Assembly (NCBI RefSeq): GCF_016918855.1
Contig: NZ_JADKYB010000016.1
Location: 62,001-126,000, forward strand
Direction of reading: 5' to 3'
DNA from: Actinacidiphila acididurans
Lineage (GTDB): Bacteria; Actinomycetota; Actinomycetes; Streptomycetales; Streptomycetaceae
Length of the DNA: 64,000 nt
Below are positions 16,392 through 24,259 of this stretch, piece by piece (position 1 is the first letter of the stretch; each line of letters opens with the position of its first letter). The notes beneath the pieces were generated by a model that saw only the letters and a program-made list of their open reading frames with translations, did not search any database and had not been told where the DNA came from. The translations under genes were made by a program, and so were the position numbers.

Positions 16392-17192
16392 ATGACGGAA
16401 ATCACAACGGCGGTACCCGTGGCGGGCGGGTCCCTGGACGTTCGGACAGCGGGCGGCACCGGACCGGCGCTGGTGTTCGCCCACTACTGGGGCGGCTCCG
16501 CCGACACCTGGAACGGCGTGCTCGGCCACCTGCCGCCCGGGCAGGCCACGGTCCGCTTCGACCAGCGCGGCTGGGGCACCTCGCGGGCGCTGCCCGGGCC
16601 GTATCACCTCGACCGGCTCGCCGACGATCTCAGCCGCGTGGCCGAGGCGTGCGCGCCGGGGCCGTTCGTCCTGGTCGGCCACTCCATGGGCGGCAAGGCG
16701 AGCCAGCTCCTCGCGGCCCGCCGGCCGGCCGGACTGGCCGGCCTGGTGCTGGTCGCGCCGGCGCCGCCGCGGCCGCCCGCCACGGTGACCGCCGCATACC
16801 GGCAGGGCCTGTCGCACGCCTACGACTCGCCCGAGTCGGTGCGGCACGCCCTCGACCATGTCCTGACCGCGACACCGCTGCCGGAGGCGGTACGGGCCAC
16901 CGCGGTGCGCGACAGCCTCGCCGCCGACGCCGGAGCCCGGCACGAGTGGCCCCTGCACGGGATCGCCCAGGACATCACACCCGCCGTACGGGACATCGAG
17001 GTCCCGGTGGCGGTGCTGGCCGCGGAGCACGACAGGGTGGAGCCGCCGCACGTCCTGCGCGACCACCTCCTGCCGTACATCCCGCAAGCGACCCTGACGA
17101 CCGTCCCCGGCGCCGGCCACCTGCTGCCCGTGGAGGCCCCCGAGGCCGTCGCGACCGCTCTCGGAGCCTTCCTCACGGCCCTTCGCCGCTGA
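16392..17192 (+). CDS. Alpha/beta hydrolase
   Basis: 266 aa from ATG 16392. It is an alpha/beta-hydrolase fold: oxyanion motif VFAHYWGG near residue 30, nucleophile elbow GHSMGG with S98, acid in VLAAEHDRVEPPH and catalytic His in VPGAGHLLPVEAP. Closest in style to ester hydrolases or non-haem chloroperoxidase-like enzymes; the substrate is unknown. It is divergent from the AraC gene. A TetR C-terminal remnant follows directly. Confidence 0.9.
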   Translation: MTEITTAVPVAGGSLDVRTAGGTGPALVFAHYWGGSADTWNGVLGHLPPGQATVRFDQRGWGTSRALPGPYHLDRLADDLSRVAEACAPGPFVLVGHSMGGKASQLLAARRPAGLAGLVLVAPAPPRPPATVTAAYRQGLSHAYDSPESVRHALDHVLTATPLPEAVRATAVRDSLAADAGARHEWPLHGIAQDITPAVRDIEVPVAVLAAEHDRVEPPHVLRDHLLPYIPQATLTTVPGAGHLLPVEAPEAVATALGAFLTALRR

Positions 17193-17212
17193 CGGCGACC
17201 CGCGACGTCATC

Positions 17213-17548
17213 CCGGGCCGTATCGCCGACCCGTCGGTCCCCGCGGGGTGCCTCATCGCCCAGTCCGCGGCGCAGTCGCCGACACTGAACGAGGAGAACG
17301 GCGCGCGGGTGCGCGGCCTGCTCGACGCGCAGCGCCGACGGGTGCGCGCGGCGCTGGCGGACTCCCGCGCCGACGCCCGAACCCTGGACGGACTCGCCGT
17401 CTTCGTCGTCGCCGTCAACCAGTCGCCGGCCGTACCGAGCCGGGCCGGCGCCTCGGACGCCGAACTGCGGTCCACGGTCCGGCTCGCCTGCCGGACCGTG
17501 GCGGACACCCTCGCCCGGGCGGCGTCCGCGCCCGTGGCTCAAGGCTGA
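17213..17548 (+). pseudogene. TetR family regulator remnant (C-terminal part only)
   Basis: About 110 codons read in frame as the ligand-binding half of a TetR/AcrR regulator: PGRIADPSVPAGCLIAQSA, then NGARVRGLLDAQRRRVRAAL, then VRLACRTVADTLARA. This is the GC(L/M)xxN-type segment followed by the last helices of TetR_C domains. There is no start codon with ribosome site, and the helix-turn-helix half is absent. Upstream sequence is the intact hydrolase gene in another frame, so a deletion probably fused the remnant to it. Third-position GC bias is still strong, suggesting the loss is recent. Confidence 0.65.
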
Positions 17549-17555
17549 GCGCCAC

Positions 17556-17592
17556 AGGGCCCGCCCGGGCCGAAGCGGTCCGGGCGGGCCCT
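17556..17592. terminator. Bidirectional terminator
   Basis: 13-bp perfect arms AGGGCCCGCCCGG / CCGGGCGGGCCCT with an 11-nt loop between the convergent TetR remnant and the secreted-protein gene. Confidence 0.8.
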
Positions 17593-17627
17593 CCCCCGTG
17601 GGCACGGTGTCCCGAGAAGCACGGTCC

Positions 17628-18869
17628 TCAGAGAGCGAAGGACATTTCCGTGCCGGGTGAGGCCAGGGCGGGGCCCGCGTCCTGCCACGACAAAGGAGCC
17701 GGGTCCGGCGGGTTCGGGCCGACCCGGCGGATCGGGAACTTCGGGTAGCTGGGGCAGATGTCGACGTCGTCACCGGTGGTCAGGTGGGTGATGCCCGCCA
17801 GGGATCCGGGGGCGGTCACCCCAGGGTCGCTGACGGCGTCGGTGCGCTGCCACACCCCGGCGGCGGACAGCGTGGCCACCGTCACCGAGCCGTCGGCGGC
17901 CACCCAGCTCAGCCGGAGCGCGGACTTGGCGGGCGCCGCGGCGAGTTCGGCGCCGTCCGGCACGGTGGCCGGCCCGGTCTTGTTCGGCTGCGGGGTGTCG
18001 GCGAGCCCGCCGCCCTCGGCCGGGTGCGCCACGTACGCCTTGCCGTCATGGCCGGTGAAGAAGAGGGTGACCACCCCGGCCGGCGTGCCGGCGTTCTCCG
18101 TGTCGAGCACCGCGATGCCGCCGCCGGGAGTGGCGGTGCCCGCCGCGGTGAGCTGCTTCTCGGTGACCTGGCCGGTCTGCGGGGCGCGCCACCGGACCCG
18201 TACCGAACCGCTGGTGTCGACGGAGAACAGCGCCTCGCCGCCGTCCGCGAGACCGGTGGAGGCGAGGTGACCGCCGGCGTAGGAGGCGAAGACGTCGGCG
18301 ACCTTCACGTTGGGCGGCCCGCAGGGGTGCGGGATCTCCAGGACCTGCTGCACGGACAGCGGGGTGGTCGGGGAGGTGCCCGACGCCGGTGCCGGGAGCG
18401 GCAGTTGAGGGAGCGTCACGAACGGCTGCCCTGCCACCACGGTCGCCGTCAGGTACGAACCGGGCTGCGCGAAGCCCGGCTTGGTGACCGCGACGGGCTT
18501 GCCGGTCGCCGGGCAGTCCTCCAGCAGCGCGCCGTCCGAGCCGACCGTCCACGCGGTCGGCGGACCGGCGGGATAGCCCGACGCGGCCAGCGGCGCGTCG
18601 GCCGGGGCGACGCCGGACCCGCCCTGGACCGCCGCTGTGGTCCAACTGCCGTCCGTCTGCTGCCAGTAGCTCCACAGGCCGCCGTCGTCGCCGACGTAGT
18701 ACACGTACGGGCCGGCCGGACCCGAGGCCGCGTGCCCGGCCGGGCCGGTGCCCAGCGAGACCGCCGCGAGCGCGACGGCGGCGACGACCGCGGCGGCCCG
18801 CCCGGCGCCACGGCCCGTGCCCGGCGCGCGCCGCCCCGTCCGGCGCCACCGAAACCTAAGATTTCCCAC
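17628..18869 (-). CDS. Secreted hypothetical protein
   Basis: 413 aa from GTG 18869, with GGAG 8 nt upstream. The N-terminus is a signal peptide: an Arg-rich head (RFRWRRTGRR), a hydrophobic core AAAVVAAVALAAVSLGTG and a cleavage site near GHAASG. The mature part repeatedly shows blade-like pieces: YYVGDDGGLWSYWQQTDGSW, TAWTVGSDGALLE, LFSVDTSGSVRVRWR, LFFTGHDGKAYV and LSWVAADGSVTVATL. This suggests an all-beta propeller of lectin or sialidase-like shape. I recognise no catalytic motif. It is divergent from the SARP-NB-ARC-TPR regulator, which may control it. Confidence 0.8.
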   Translation of the reverse strand: MGNLRFRWRRTGRRAPGTGRGAGRAAAVVAAVALAAVSLGTGPAGHAASGPAGPYVYYVGDDGGLWSYWQQTDGSWTTAAVQGGSGVAPADAPLAASGYPAGPPTAWTVGSDGALLEDCPATGKPVAVTKPGFAQPGSYLTATVVAGQPFVTLPQLPLPAPASGTSPTTPLSVQQVLEIPHPCGPPNVKVADVFASYAGGHLASTGLADGGEALFSVDTSGSVRVRWRAPQTGQVTEKQLTAAGTATPGGGIAVLDTENAGTPAGVVTLFFTGHDGKAYVAHPAEGGGLADTPQPNKTGPATVPDGAELAAAPAKSALRLSWVAADGSVTVATLSAAGVWQRTDAVSDPGVTAPGSLAGITHLTTGDDVDICPSYPKFPIRRVGPNPPDPAPLSWQDAGPALASPGTEMSFAL

Positions 18870-19094
18870 CCTGATCACTCCAGACTTCCCAGAAGCCGCA
18901 TGTCGCGGGCATTCTGGCAACGCGCTCTGGACGGCGTCTGGATGCGGTCCGGCGACCCCGGTCGCAGCCGCGGCACCGGCGACCCGCACCGCCGAGCGGG
19001 GGCCGCGCCGGTCGCGCACCGGTCGCGAAAGGGGCGCGTCGGAACAGGCACGGCCGGCGCTGGGGGGCGCGGGCGGGAGGACGGGGGTGGTTCC

Positions 19095-21890
19095 GTGACG
19101 CACGGCACGGAGCAGGGGGACGACGGAAGACCGGGCCTTGCCGTACGGCTGCTCGGGCCGGTACGGGCGCAACTGGACCTGCGCGAGGTGCCGCTCGGGC
19201 CGCCGCTGCAACGGGCGTTGTTCACGGTGCTAGCGGTTCGCCACGACCAGGTCGTCGGCACCACCGAACTCATCGACGCCGTCTGGGGCGAGGACCTGCC
19301 CGGCAACCCCGAAGGCGGGGTGCACACGTACGTGGCCGGGCTGCGGCGGGCGCTGGAGCCGGGCCGCACCCGCCGCTCCCCCGGCCGCCATCTGCTCTCC
19401 CACCCGTCGGGCTACCGGCTGACGCTGCCCGCCGAGGCCAGCGACCTGGCCCGCTTCGAGAAACTGCGGGACGAGGGCCGGCGGGCGTGGCGGGCCGGCC
19501 GCGCCGAGGCGGCCGAACAGTTGCTGGACCGGGCGCTGGCGCTCTTCGACGGCACCGCGCTGGGCGGGGTGCCCGGCCCCTTCGCGCAGTCGCAGCGGTC
19601 CTGGCTCGGCGAGCAGCGGATCGCGGTGGCCGAGGACCGGATCGACGTGCTGCTGGCCCGCGGCCGGTACGGCGACGCCATCGCGGCGGCCCGGCCGCTG
19701 ACCGATGGGCAGCCGCTGCGCGAGCGCCCCTGGGCGCAGTTGATGACCGCGCTGTACCGGGACGGCCGGCAGTCCGAGGCGCTGGCGGCGTACGACCGGG
19801 CGCGCGCCGCCGCGGTGGAGGCGCTGGGTCTGGACCCGGGGCCGCTGCTGGCCGGGCTGCGGCAGCGGATCGTGGTGGCCGACCCGGCGCTGCTGGCGGA
19901 CCGGCCGCGGCAGCCGGACGCGGCAGCCGCCCGGGTCAACCTGCCGCGGGACACCGACCACTTCGTGGGCCGCGGGCGCGAGGTGGCGCGGGTGCTGGCC
20001 GCGGCCGGCAGCGGGGTGTGCGCGATCGACGGCATGGCGGGGGTGGGCAAGACCACGCTCGCGGTGCACGCCGCCGGGCTGCTGGCGCCCCGCTACCCCG
20101 ACGTACGCCTGCATCTCGATCTGCACGGGCACGCCCAGGGCCGGGCGCCGGTGCCGGCCGCCGCCGCGCTGGAGAAGCTGCTGCTCGCGGTGGGCGTGCC
20201 CGGCGATCGCATCCCGGCCGCGGCCGACGACCGGGCGGGGCTGTGGCGGGCCCAACTGGCCGGCCGCCGGGCCCTGCTGGTGCTGGACGACGCGGTGGAC
20301 GCGGGCCAGGTACGGCCGTTGCTGCCCGGCTCGCCGTCCTCCCTGGTGCTGATCACCTCCCGGCGGCGGCTGTCCGGCCTGGACGCGGGCGAGTCGCTGA
20401 GCCTGGACGTGCTGCCGTACGGGGACGCGGTCGCGCTGCTGGCGGCGGTCGCCGGGGACGGTCGGGTGGCGGCGGAGCGGGACGCGGCCGGCGAGGTGGT
20501 CCGGGCCTGCGGGCTGCTGCCGCTGGCGGTGCAGATCGCGGCGGCGCGGCTGCGGCACCGCCGGGCCTGGAGCGTGGCGCATCTGCGGGACCGGCTGGCC
20601 GGTGAGGACCGCCGGCTGGACGAGCTGACCGCGCAGGACCGCAGCGTCGCGGTGGCGTTCTCGCTGTCGTACCGGTCACTGGACGGGCCGCGGCGGCAGA
20701 TGTTCCGGCTGCTCGGCCTGTTCCCGGGGCCGCGGATCGGGCTGCCGGCCGCCGCGGCGCTGGCCGGGGTCGACCAGCGGCGGGCCGACACGCTGCTCCA
20801 GGACCTGGTGGACGTGCAGTTGCTGGAGGAGCCGCGCCCGGGCCGGTACCGGCTGCACGACCTGCTGGCGGTGTACGCGGCACGCGAGTGCGCCCGGACC
20901 GAGGACGAGCAGGGGCGGCAGGCGGCACTGGCCCGGCTGCTGGACTTCTACCTGGCCACGGTGGACGGCGCCGAGGAGGTGCTGCGGCCGCAGCGGCTGG
21001 ACCGGGCGCAGGTGCCGGCGGACGCGCCGCGCGAACGGTTCGCCGACCGGGCGGCGGCACTGGCCTGGCTGGACGAGGAGCGCGGTGCCTTCGCCCCGCT
21101 GATCGCCGCGGCGGCGCGGGCCGGCCGGCACCGGCACGCCTGGCAGCTCGCGCGCTGCCTGTGGGGGTTCTTCGAGTCGCGCGGGCACTGGGCGGAATGG
21201 ATCACCACCCACGAACTGGGGCTGCCCAGCGCCCGGTTGCTCGGCGACAAGCTGGCCGAGGCACGGCTGCTGGTCGGCCTCGGCGTCGCGGAGCACTTCC
21301 TGCGCCGGTACGACGAGGCGGTCGGCCACTACCGGTCCGCGCTGGCGCTGATGCGGGAGACCGGGTTCCGCAGCGGCGAGGCGGGCGTGCTGACCAACCT
21401 CGGCAACACCTTCCGCCGGATGGGGCGGCTGGCGGAGTGCATCGAGTGCCAGGAGCAGGCGCTGGAGATCTCCCGGGCGGCCGGTGACCAGGCCGGCGAG
21501 GGCATCGTGCTGGCCAACCTGGGCGAGCTGTACCGGGACGCGGGGCTGCTCCAGCAGAGCGTGGCCGCGCAGGAGCAGGCGCTGGCGATGTTCCGCAAGT
21601 GGGGCGAGCGGCGGCTCGAAGGCAGCGTGCTGGACGGCCTGGCCCGCGCCCACCTCGCCATGGGCGCACTCGACCAGGCCCTGGCGCACGGCGGGGAGGC
21701 GCTGGAGTGCCGCCGCGGCTGCGGCGACCGTTCCGGCGAGGCCGAGACCCTCGACTGCCTCGGCTCGGTCCACCTGCGGGCCGGCCGCCGCGACGCCGCC
21801 GCCGACTGCTGGCGCCGGGCCCTGGCCATCGCCGAGGACCTCGACGCGCCCACGGCGGCCGACATCCGCCGCCGGCTGGCCGGGATCTGA
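19095..21890 (+). CDS. AfsR/SARP-like regulator: OmpR-HTH, BTAD, NB-ARC, TPR
   Basis: 931 aa from GTG 19095. Residues about 15-110 form a winged helix with LGPVRAQLDLREVPLGPPLQ, the SARP DNA-binding domain. Residues 110-260 are the bacterial transcriptional activation domain (LLDRALALFDGTALGGVPGPF; ALAAYDRARAAAVEALGLDPGPLL). The NB-ARC ATPase has Walker A GMAGVGKTT (K319), Walker B ALLVLDDAVD and the GLPL-like motif CGLLPLAV. From about residue 700 TPR units follow, e.g. GVLTNLGNTFRRMGRLAECIECQEQALEIS. This is the AfsR layout; AfsR is a global activator of secondary metabolism and development, activated by Ser/Thr kinases. No biosynthetic cluster adjoins, so its targets may be the neighbouring secreted proteins or distant genes. 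Confidence 0.92.
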   Translation: MTHGTEQGDDGRPGLAVRLLGPVRAQLDLREVPLGPPLQRALFTVLAVRHDQVVGTTELIDAVWGEDLPGNPEGGVHTYVAGLRRALEPGRTRRSPGRHLLSHPSGYRLTLPAEASDLARFEKLRDEGRRAWRAGRAEAAEQLLDRALALFDGTALGGVPGPFAQSQRSWLGEQRIAVAEDRIDVLLARGRYGDAIAAARPLTDGQPLRERPWAQLMTALYRDGRQSEALAAYDRARAAAVEALGLDPGPLLAGLRQRIVVADPALLADRPRQPDAAAARVNLPRDTDHFVGRGREVARVLAAAGSGVCAIDGMAGVGKTTLAVHAAGLLAPRYPDVRLHLDLHGHAQGRAPVPAAAALEKLLLAVGVPGDRIPAAADDRAGLWRAQLAGRRALLVLDDAVDAGQVRPLLPGSPSSLVLITSRRRLSGLDAGESLSLDVLPYGDAVALLAAVAGDGRVAAERDAAGEVVRACGLLPLAVQIAAARLRHRRAWSVAHLRDRLAGEDRRLDELTAQDRSVAVAFSLSYRSLDGPRRQMFRLLGLFPGPRIGLPAAAALAGVDQRRADTLLQDLVDVQLLEEPRPGRYRLHDLLAVYAARECARTEDEQGRQAALARLLDFYLATVDGAEEVLRPQRLDRAQVPADAPRERFADRAAALAWLDEERGAFAPLIAAAARAGRHRHAWQLARCLWGFFESRGHWAEWITTHELGLPSARLLGDKLAEARLLVGLGVAEHFLRRYDEAVGHYRSALALMRETGFRSGEAGVLTNLGNTFRRMGRLAECIECQEQALEISRAAGDQAGEGIVLANLGELYRDAGLLQQSVAAQEQALAMFRKWGERRLEGSVLDGLARAHLAMGALDQALAHGGEALECRRGCGDRSGEAETLDCLGSVHLRAGRRDAAADCWRRALAIAEDLDAPTAADIRRRLAGI

Positions 21891-22125
21891 GGCGTTTCGG
21901 GACCGGCGGCGGGGCTTTCCAGTGGGGCTTCCCGGCGGGGCTTCGGGGCTTTCACGCCGGTGCCGGCGCGCGGCACGAAGGCGGACGCGGCAAGGCGCCA
22001 CGGGGCCGTACAGACACCCTCCAGAGCCCGTCCAGACCCGGCGGCCACGCTGCTCGGGTCGGATCCGGGTCGGGTGCGGCACCGGACGGCCGGTGCCGAC
22101 GGGTCCGACGCCGAAGGAGGAGCTC

Positions 22126-22773
22126 ATGAGACTTCGTACATCGCGGCCCGGTGTGTCCCGGGCCGGACGGTCGGCGGCGCTGCGGGGCGGGGCGCTGGCG
22201 GGGGCGGCCGTGCTCACCGCGGTGGTCGCGGCGAGCGCGCAGGCCGCCTCGCACGCGGGACCGGCCGGCGGCACGGGTACGGCGGGCACCGCGTCGATCA
22301 CCACGGCCGCCGGTTATCTCAACGACCGGATGGCGTTCCTGGCGTCGGGCACCACCACGTGCGCGGCCGGCACCCAGCCGCGGCTGAGCCTGGCGGTCAC
22401 CTGGCTCAACGGGGTGGACGGCGGCGCCGGCGTCGCCGGATACGCTCAGGCGTACAGCGTCACGTACTACCCGCAGACGATCAGGCTGGTGGGCGGCGTG
22501 CTCACCCTGGTCCCGCCGCGATTCGCCGCCGACCACGTGCCGATGGAGTTCAGCGACCGCTCCGACTTCGCCGCCACGCGGGCCGACGACATCGGCTTCT
22601 CGATCTCGGCGAGCAGCACGCCGCAGATCACCGAGACGCTGCACTCGTGGGGCGACTCGGTGGTCACCTTCAGCGCCACCGGGGCCGACGACGGGGTGCT
22701 GTACGGCAATGACGCGAGCACCGCGCACACCGCGATTTCCCTGGTCAAGCACTGTGATGTGATCCCCGGCTGA
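22126..22773 (+). CDS. Secreted hypothetical protein
   Basis: 215 aa from ATG 22126 with a near-perfect AAGGAGG site. The signal peptide has an Arg-rich start and a hydrophobic core ([20 protein letters not shown]) with cleavage near AQAASH. The mature part is predicted beta-rich, with two cysteines (TTCAAG and KHCDVIPG near the C-terminus) that could form one disulfide. I recognise no family. It lies 235 bp after the SARP regulator in the same direction; the gap contains four GGGGCTT repeats. Confidence 0.8.
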   Translation: MRLRTSRPGVSRAGRSAALRGGALAGAAVLTAVVAASAQAASHAGPAGGTGTAGTASITTAAGYLNDRMAFLASGTTTCAAGTQPRLSLAVTWLNGVDGGAGVAGYAQAYSVTYYPQTIRLVGGVLTLVPPRFAADHVPMEFSDRSDFAATRADDIGFSISASSTPQITETLHSWGDSVVTFSATGADDGVLYGNDASTAHTAISLVKHCDVIPG

Positions 22774-22875
22774 CCGGCGTGACGAGCGCCACAGCGTCAT
22801 CCTTCGTGTACCGGGCATGAGTTGGCTTGAAGCGGGCACACGCCGCTCGACTTCGCCAACCCCGAGGAGTGCGCG

Positions 22876-23142
22876 ATGCTGATGGCCCACCCGACCGTGC
22901 TGCGGAACCTGGTGGAGCGCTACGAGGCGCTCCGCACCCGGGTCGACGAACGGCCCACGTCGGGTCCCGACAGCGGCAACGGAGTGGATTCGCAGCTCCG
23001 GCAGCAGTTGCAGGACACGGTGTACACGCTGTGTGTTTCCACCGGCACCAGGGAGATCGGCCCCGCCCTGGCCGCCGCGCGGGAGCACATCGCACGCTTC
23101 GCCTTCGGCGAGGCCGGCACACCGGCAGGCACCGCGGCCTGA
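22876..23142 (+). CDS. DUF5133 domain-containing protein
   Basis: 88 aa from ATG 22876 behind GAGGAG. It begins MLMAHPTVLRNLVERYEALR, the conserved start of the DUF5133 family of small streptomycete proteins. One Cys (YTLCVSTGT) is in the predicted second helix. The function is not known; members are common near regulatory or developmental genes. It is closed by a 14-bp terminator stem. Confidence 0.88.
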   Translation: MLMAHPTVLRNLVERYEALRTRVDERPTSGPDSGNGVDSQLRQQLQDTVYTLCVSTGTREIGPALAAAREHIARFAFGEAGTPAGTAA

Positions 23143-23160
23143 CCGGCGAACGAAAGACGA

Positions 23161-23195
23161 CGGCGGCGACGTCCGGCACGGGGACGTCGCCGCCG
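23161..23195. terminator. Terminator after DUF5133 gene
   Basis: Perfect 14-bp arms CGGCGGCGACGTCC / GGACGTCGCCGCCG, 7-nt loop, 18 bp after the stop. Confidence 0.8.
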
Positions 23196-23408
23196 CCGCA
23201 TGTCCGGCCCCACCTGTGCACATGGTTCACCGGGGCCCGCCCGAGGGGACGGTTGCGGGCGGCCGGGGGTGGTACAGCGGGGGGCGGCGGACGCTCACCC
23301 TATGGGATGAATCCGCGGGTGGGGCTGCTCGGAAGGGGGCTCCGGGGCGTTGTGCTCGGTGCGGACACGGTGTCCGTGAAGTCGGCCGGCCCTGGAAGGC
23401 AGGATCGT

Positions 23409-24137
23409 ATGACCAGAGGTGTGAACAGAGCGGCCCGCAGGGGGCTGGTGACCGCGCTGGTCGCCGGCGGCGTGCTGGCCCCGGCGGGATTCGCCTCGGC
23501 GGACGCGTCGGCGGGCGGTGACACCGCGGACTCCCCCGGGGTGGTGTCGGGCAACTCGGTGCAGGTGCCGGTGCATCTGCCGATCAATCTGTGCGGGAAC
23601 ACCGTCGACGTGGTCGGTCTGCTCAACCCCGCCGCGGGCAACGCGTGCACCAACTCCTCGGCGCACGCCGCCGGTTCGGCTGCGGGCGGCCGGCAGGGCA
23701 GCGGCGCCCGGGCGGACGGACACACCAGCGGCTCCCCGGGCGCCGTCTCCGGCAACGAGGTGCAGCTCCCGATCGACCTGCCGGTCAACATCTCGGGCAA
23801 CTCGGTCGACGTGGTGGGCATCGGCAATCCGGCCGTCGGCAACACCTCGTCGAACACCGGCGTCGGCAACCCGGGCCCGGCCCCGGTCGTGCAACCGCCC
23901 GCGCACCGTCCCGTTCCGGCCCCGCCGAACGAGCCGCCCGCCGTGCCGTCCAACGGGCCGCAGACCGGGGACCGGACGGACGACCCCATCCTGGCGCAGA
24001 CCGGCGCCGAGGGCCTGGGCTGGGCCGTCGCCGGCAGCGCGGCCCTGCTGCTGGGCGGTGCGGTGCTGCTGCGCCGGGTCGGCCGCCGGGGACCTGCCGT
24101 ACCGGCCATGCGGGAGGGCTCGCCGGACGGCCGCTGA
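23409..24137 (+). CDS. Long chaplin with two chaplin domains and sortase signal
   Basis: 242 aa from ATG 23409 behind GGAAGGCAGGA. Order: signal peptide (GLVTALVAGGVLAPAGFASA), chaplin domain 1 at about residues 38-80, chaplin domain 2 at about 110-155, a Pro-rich spacer, then LAQTG at 195-199, a hydrophobic helix and an RRVGRR tail, i.e. a class E sortase signal. Domain 1 keeps both cysteines (NLCGNT and NACTN). Domain 2 has Ser in place of both (NISGNS, NTSSN). Long chaplins (ChpA-C type) are anchored to the wall and organise the amyloid hydrophobic sheath of aerial hyphae. Expression is normally developmental. Confidence 0.95.
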   Translation: MTRGVNRAARRGLVTALVAGGVLAPAGFASADASAGGDTADSPGVVSGNSVQVPVHLPINLCGNTVDVVGLLNPAAGNACTNSSAHAAGSAAGGRQGSGARADGHTSGSPGAVSGNEVQLPIDLPVNISGNSVDVVGIGNPAVGNTSSNTGVGNPGPAPVVQPPAHRPVPAPPNEPPAVPSNGPQTGDRTDDPILAQTGAEGLGWAVAGSAALLLGGAVLLRRVGRRGPAVPAMREGSPDGR

Positions 24138-24153
24138 CCGGCCGGGACGGACC

Positions 24154-24171
24154 GGCCGACACCGGTCGGCC
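24154..24171. terminator. Hairpin after chaplin gene
   Basis: GGCCGAC-ACCG-GTCGGCC, 16 bp after the stop codon. Confidence 0.5.
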
Positions 24172-24259
24172 AACCCGGGACCGACCGGTAGTCCTGCCTG
24201 CGGGGTTGCGCCCGGCTCTAAAGTTGACGTGCGCACACAACCTTTCGAGGAGCCTCGCA

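Noticed and set aside
19095-24137. Secondary-metabolite cluster around the SARP regulator
   Set aside because: No PKS, NRPS, terpene, lanthipeptide or tailoring enzymes are found within the window.
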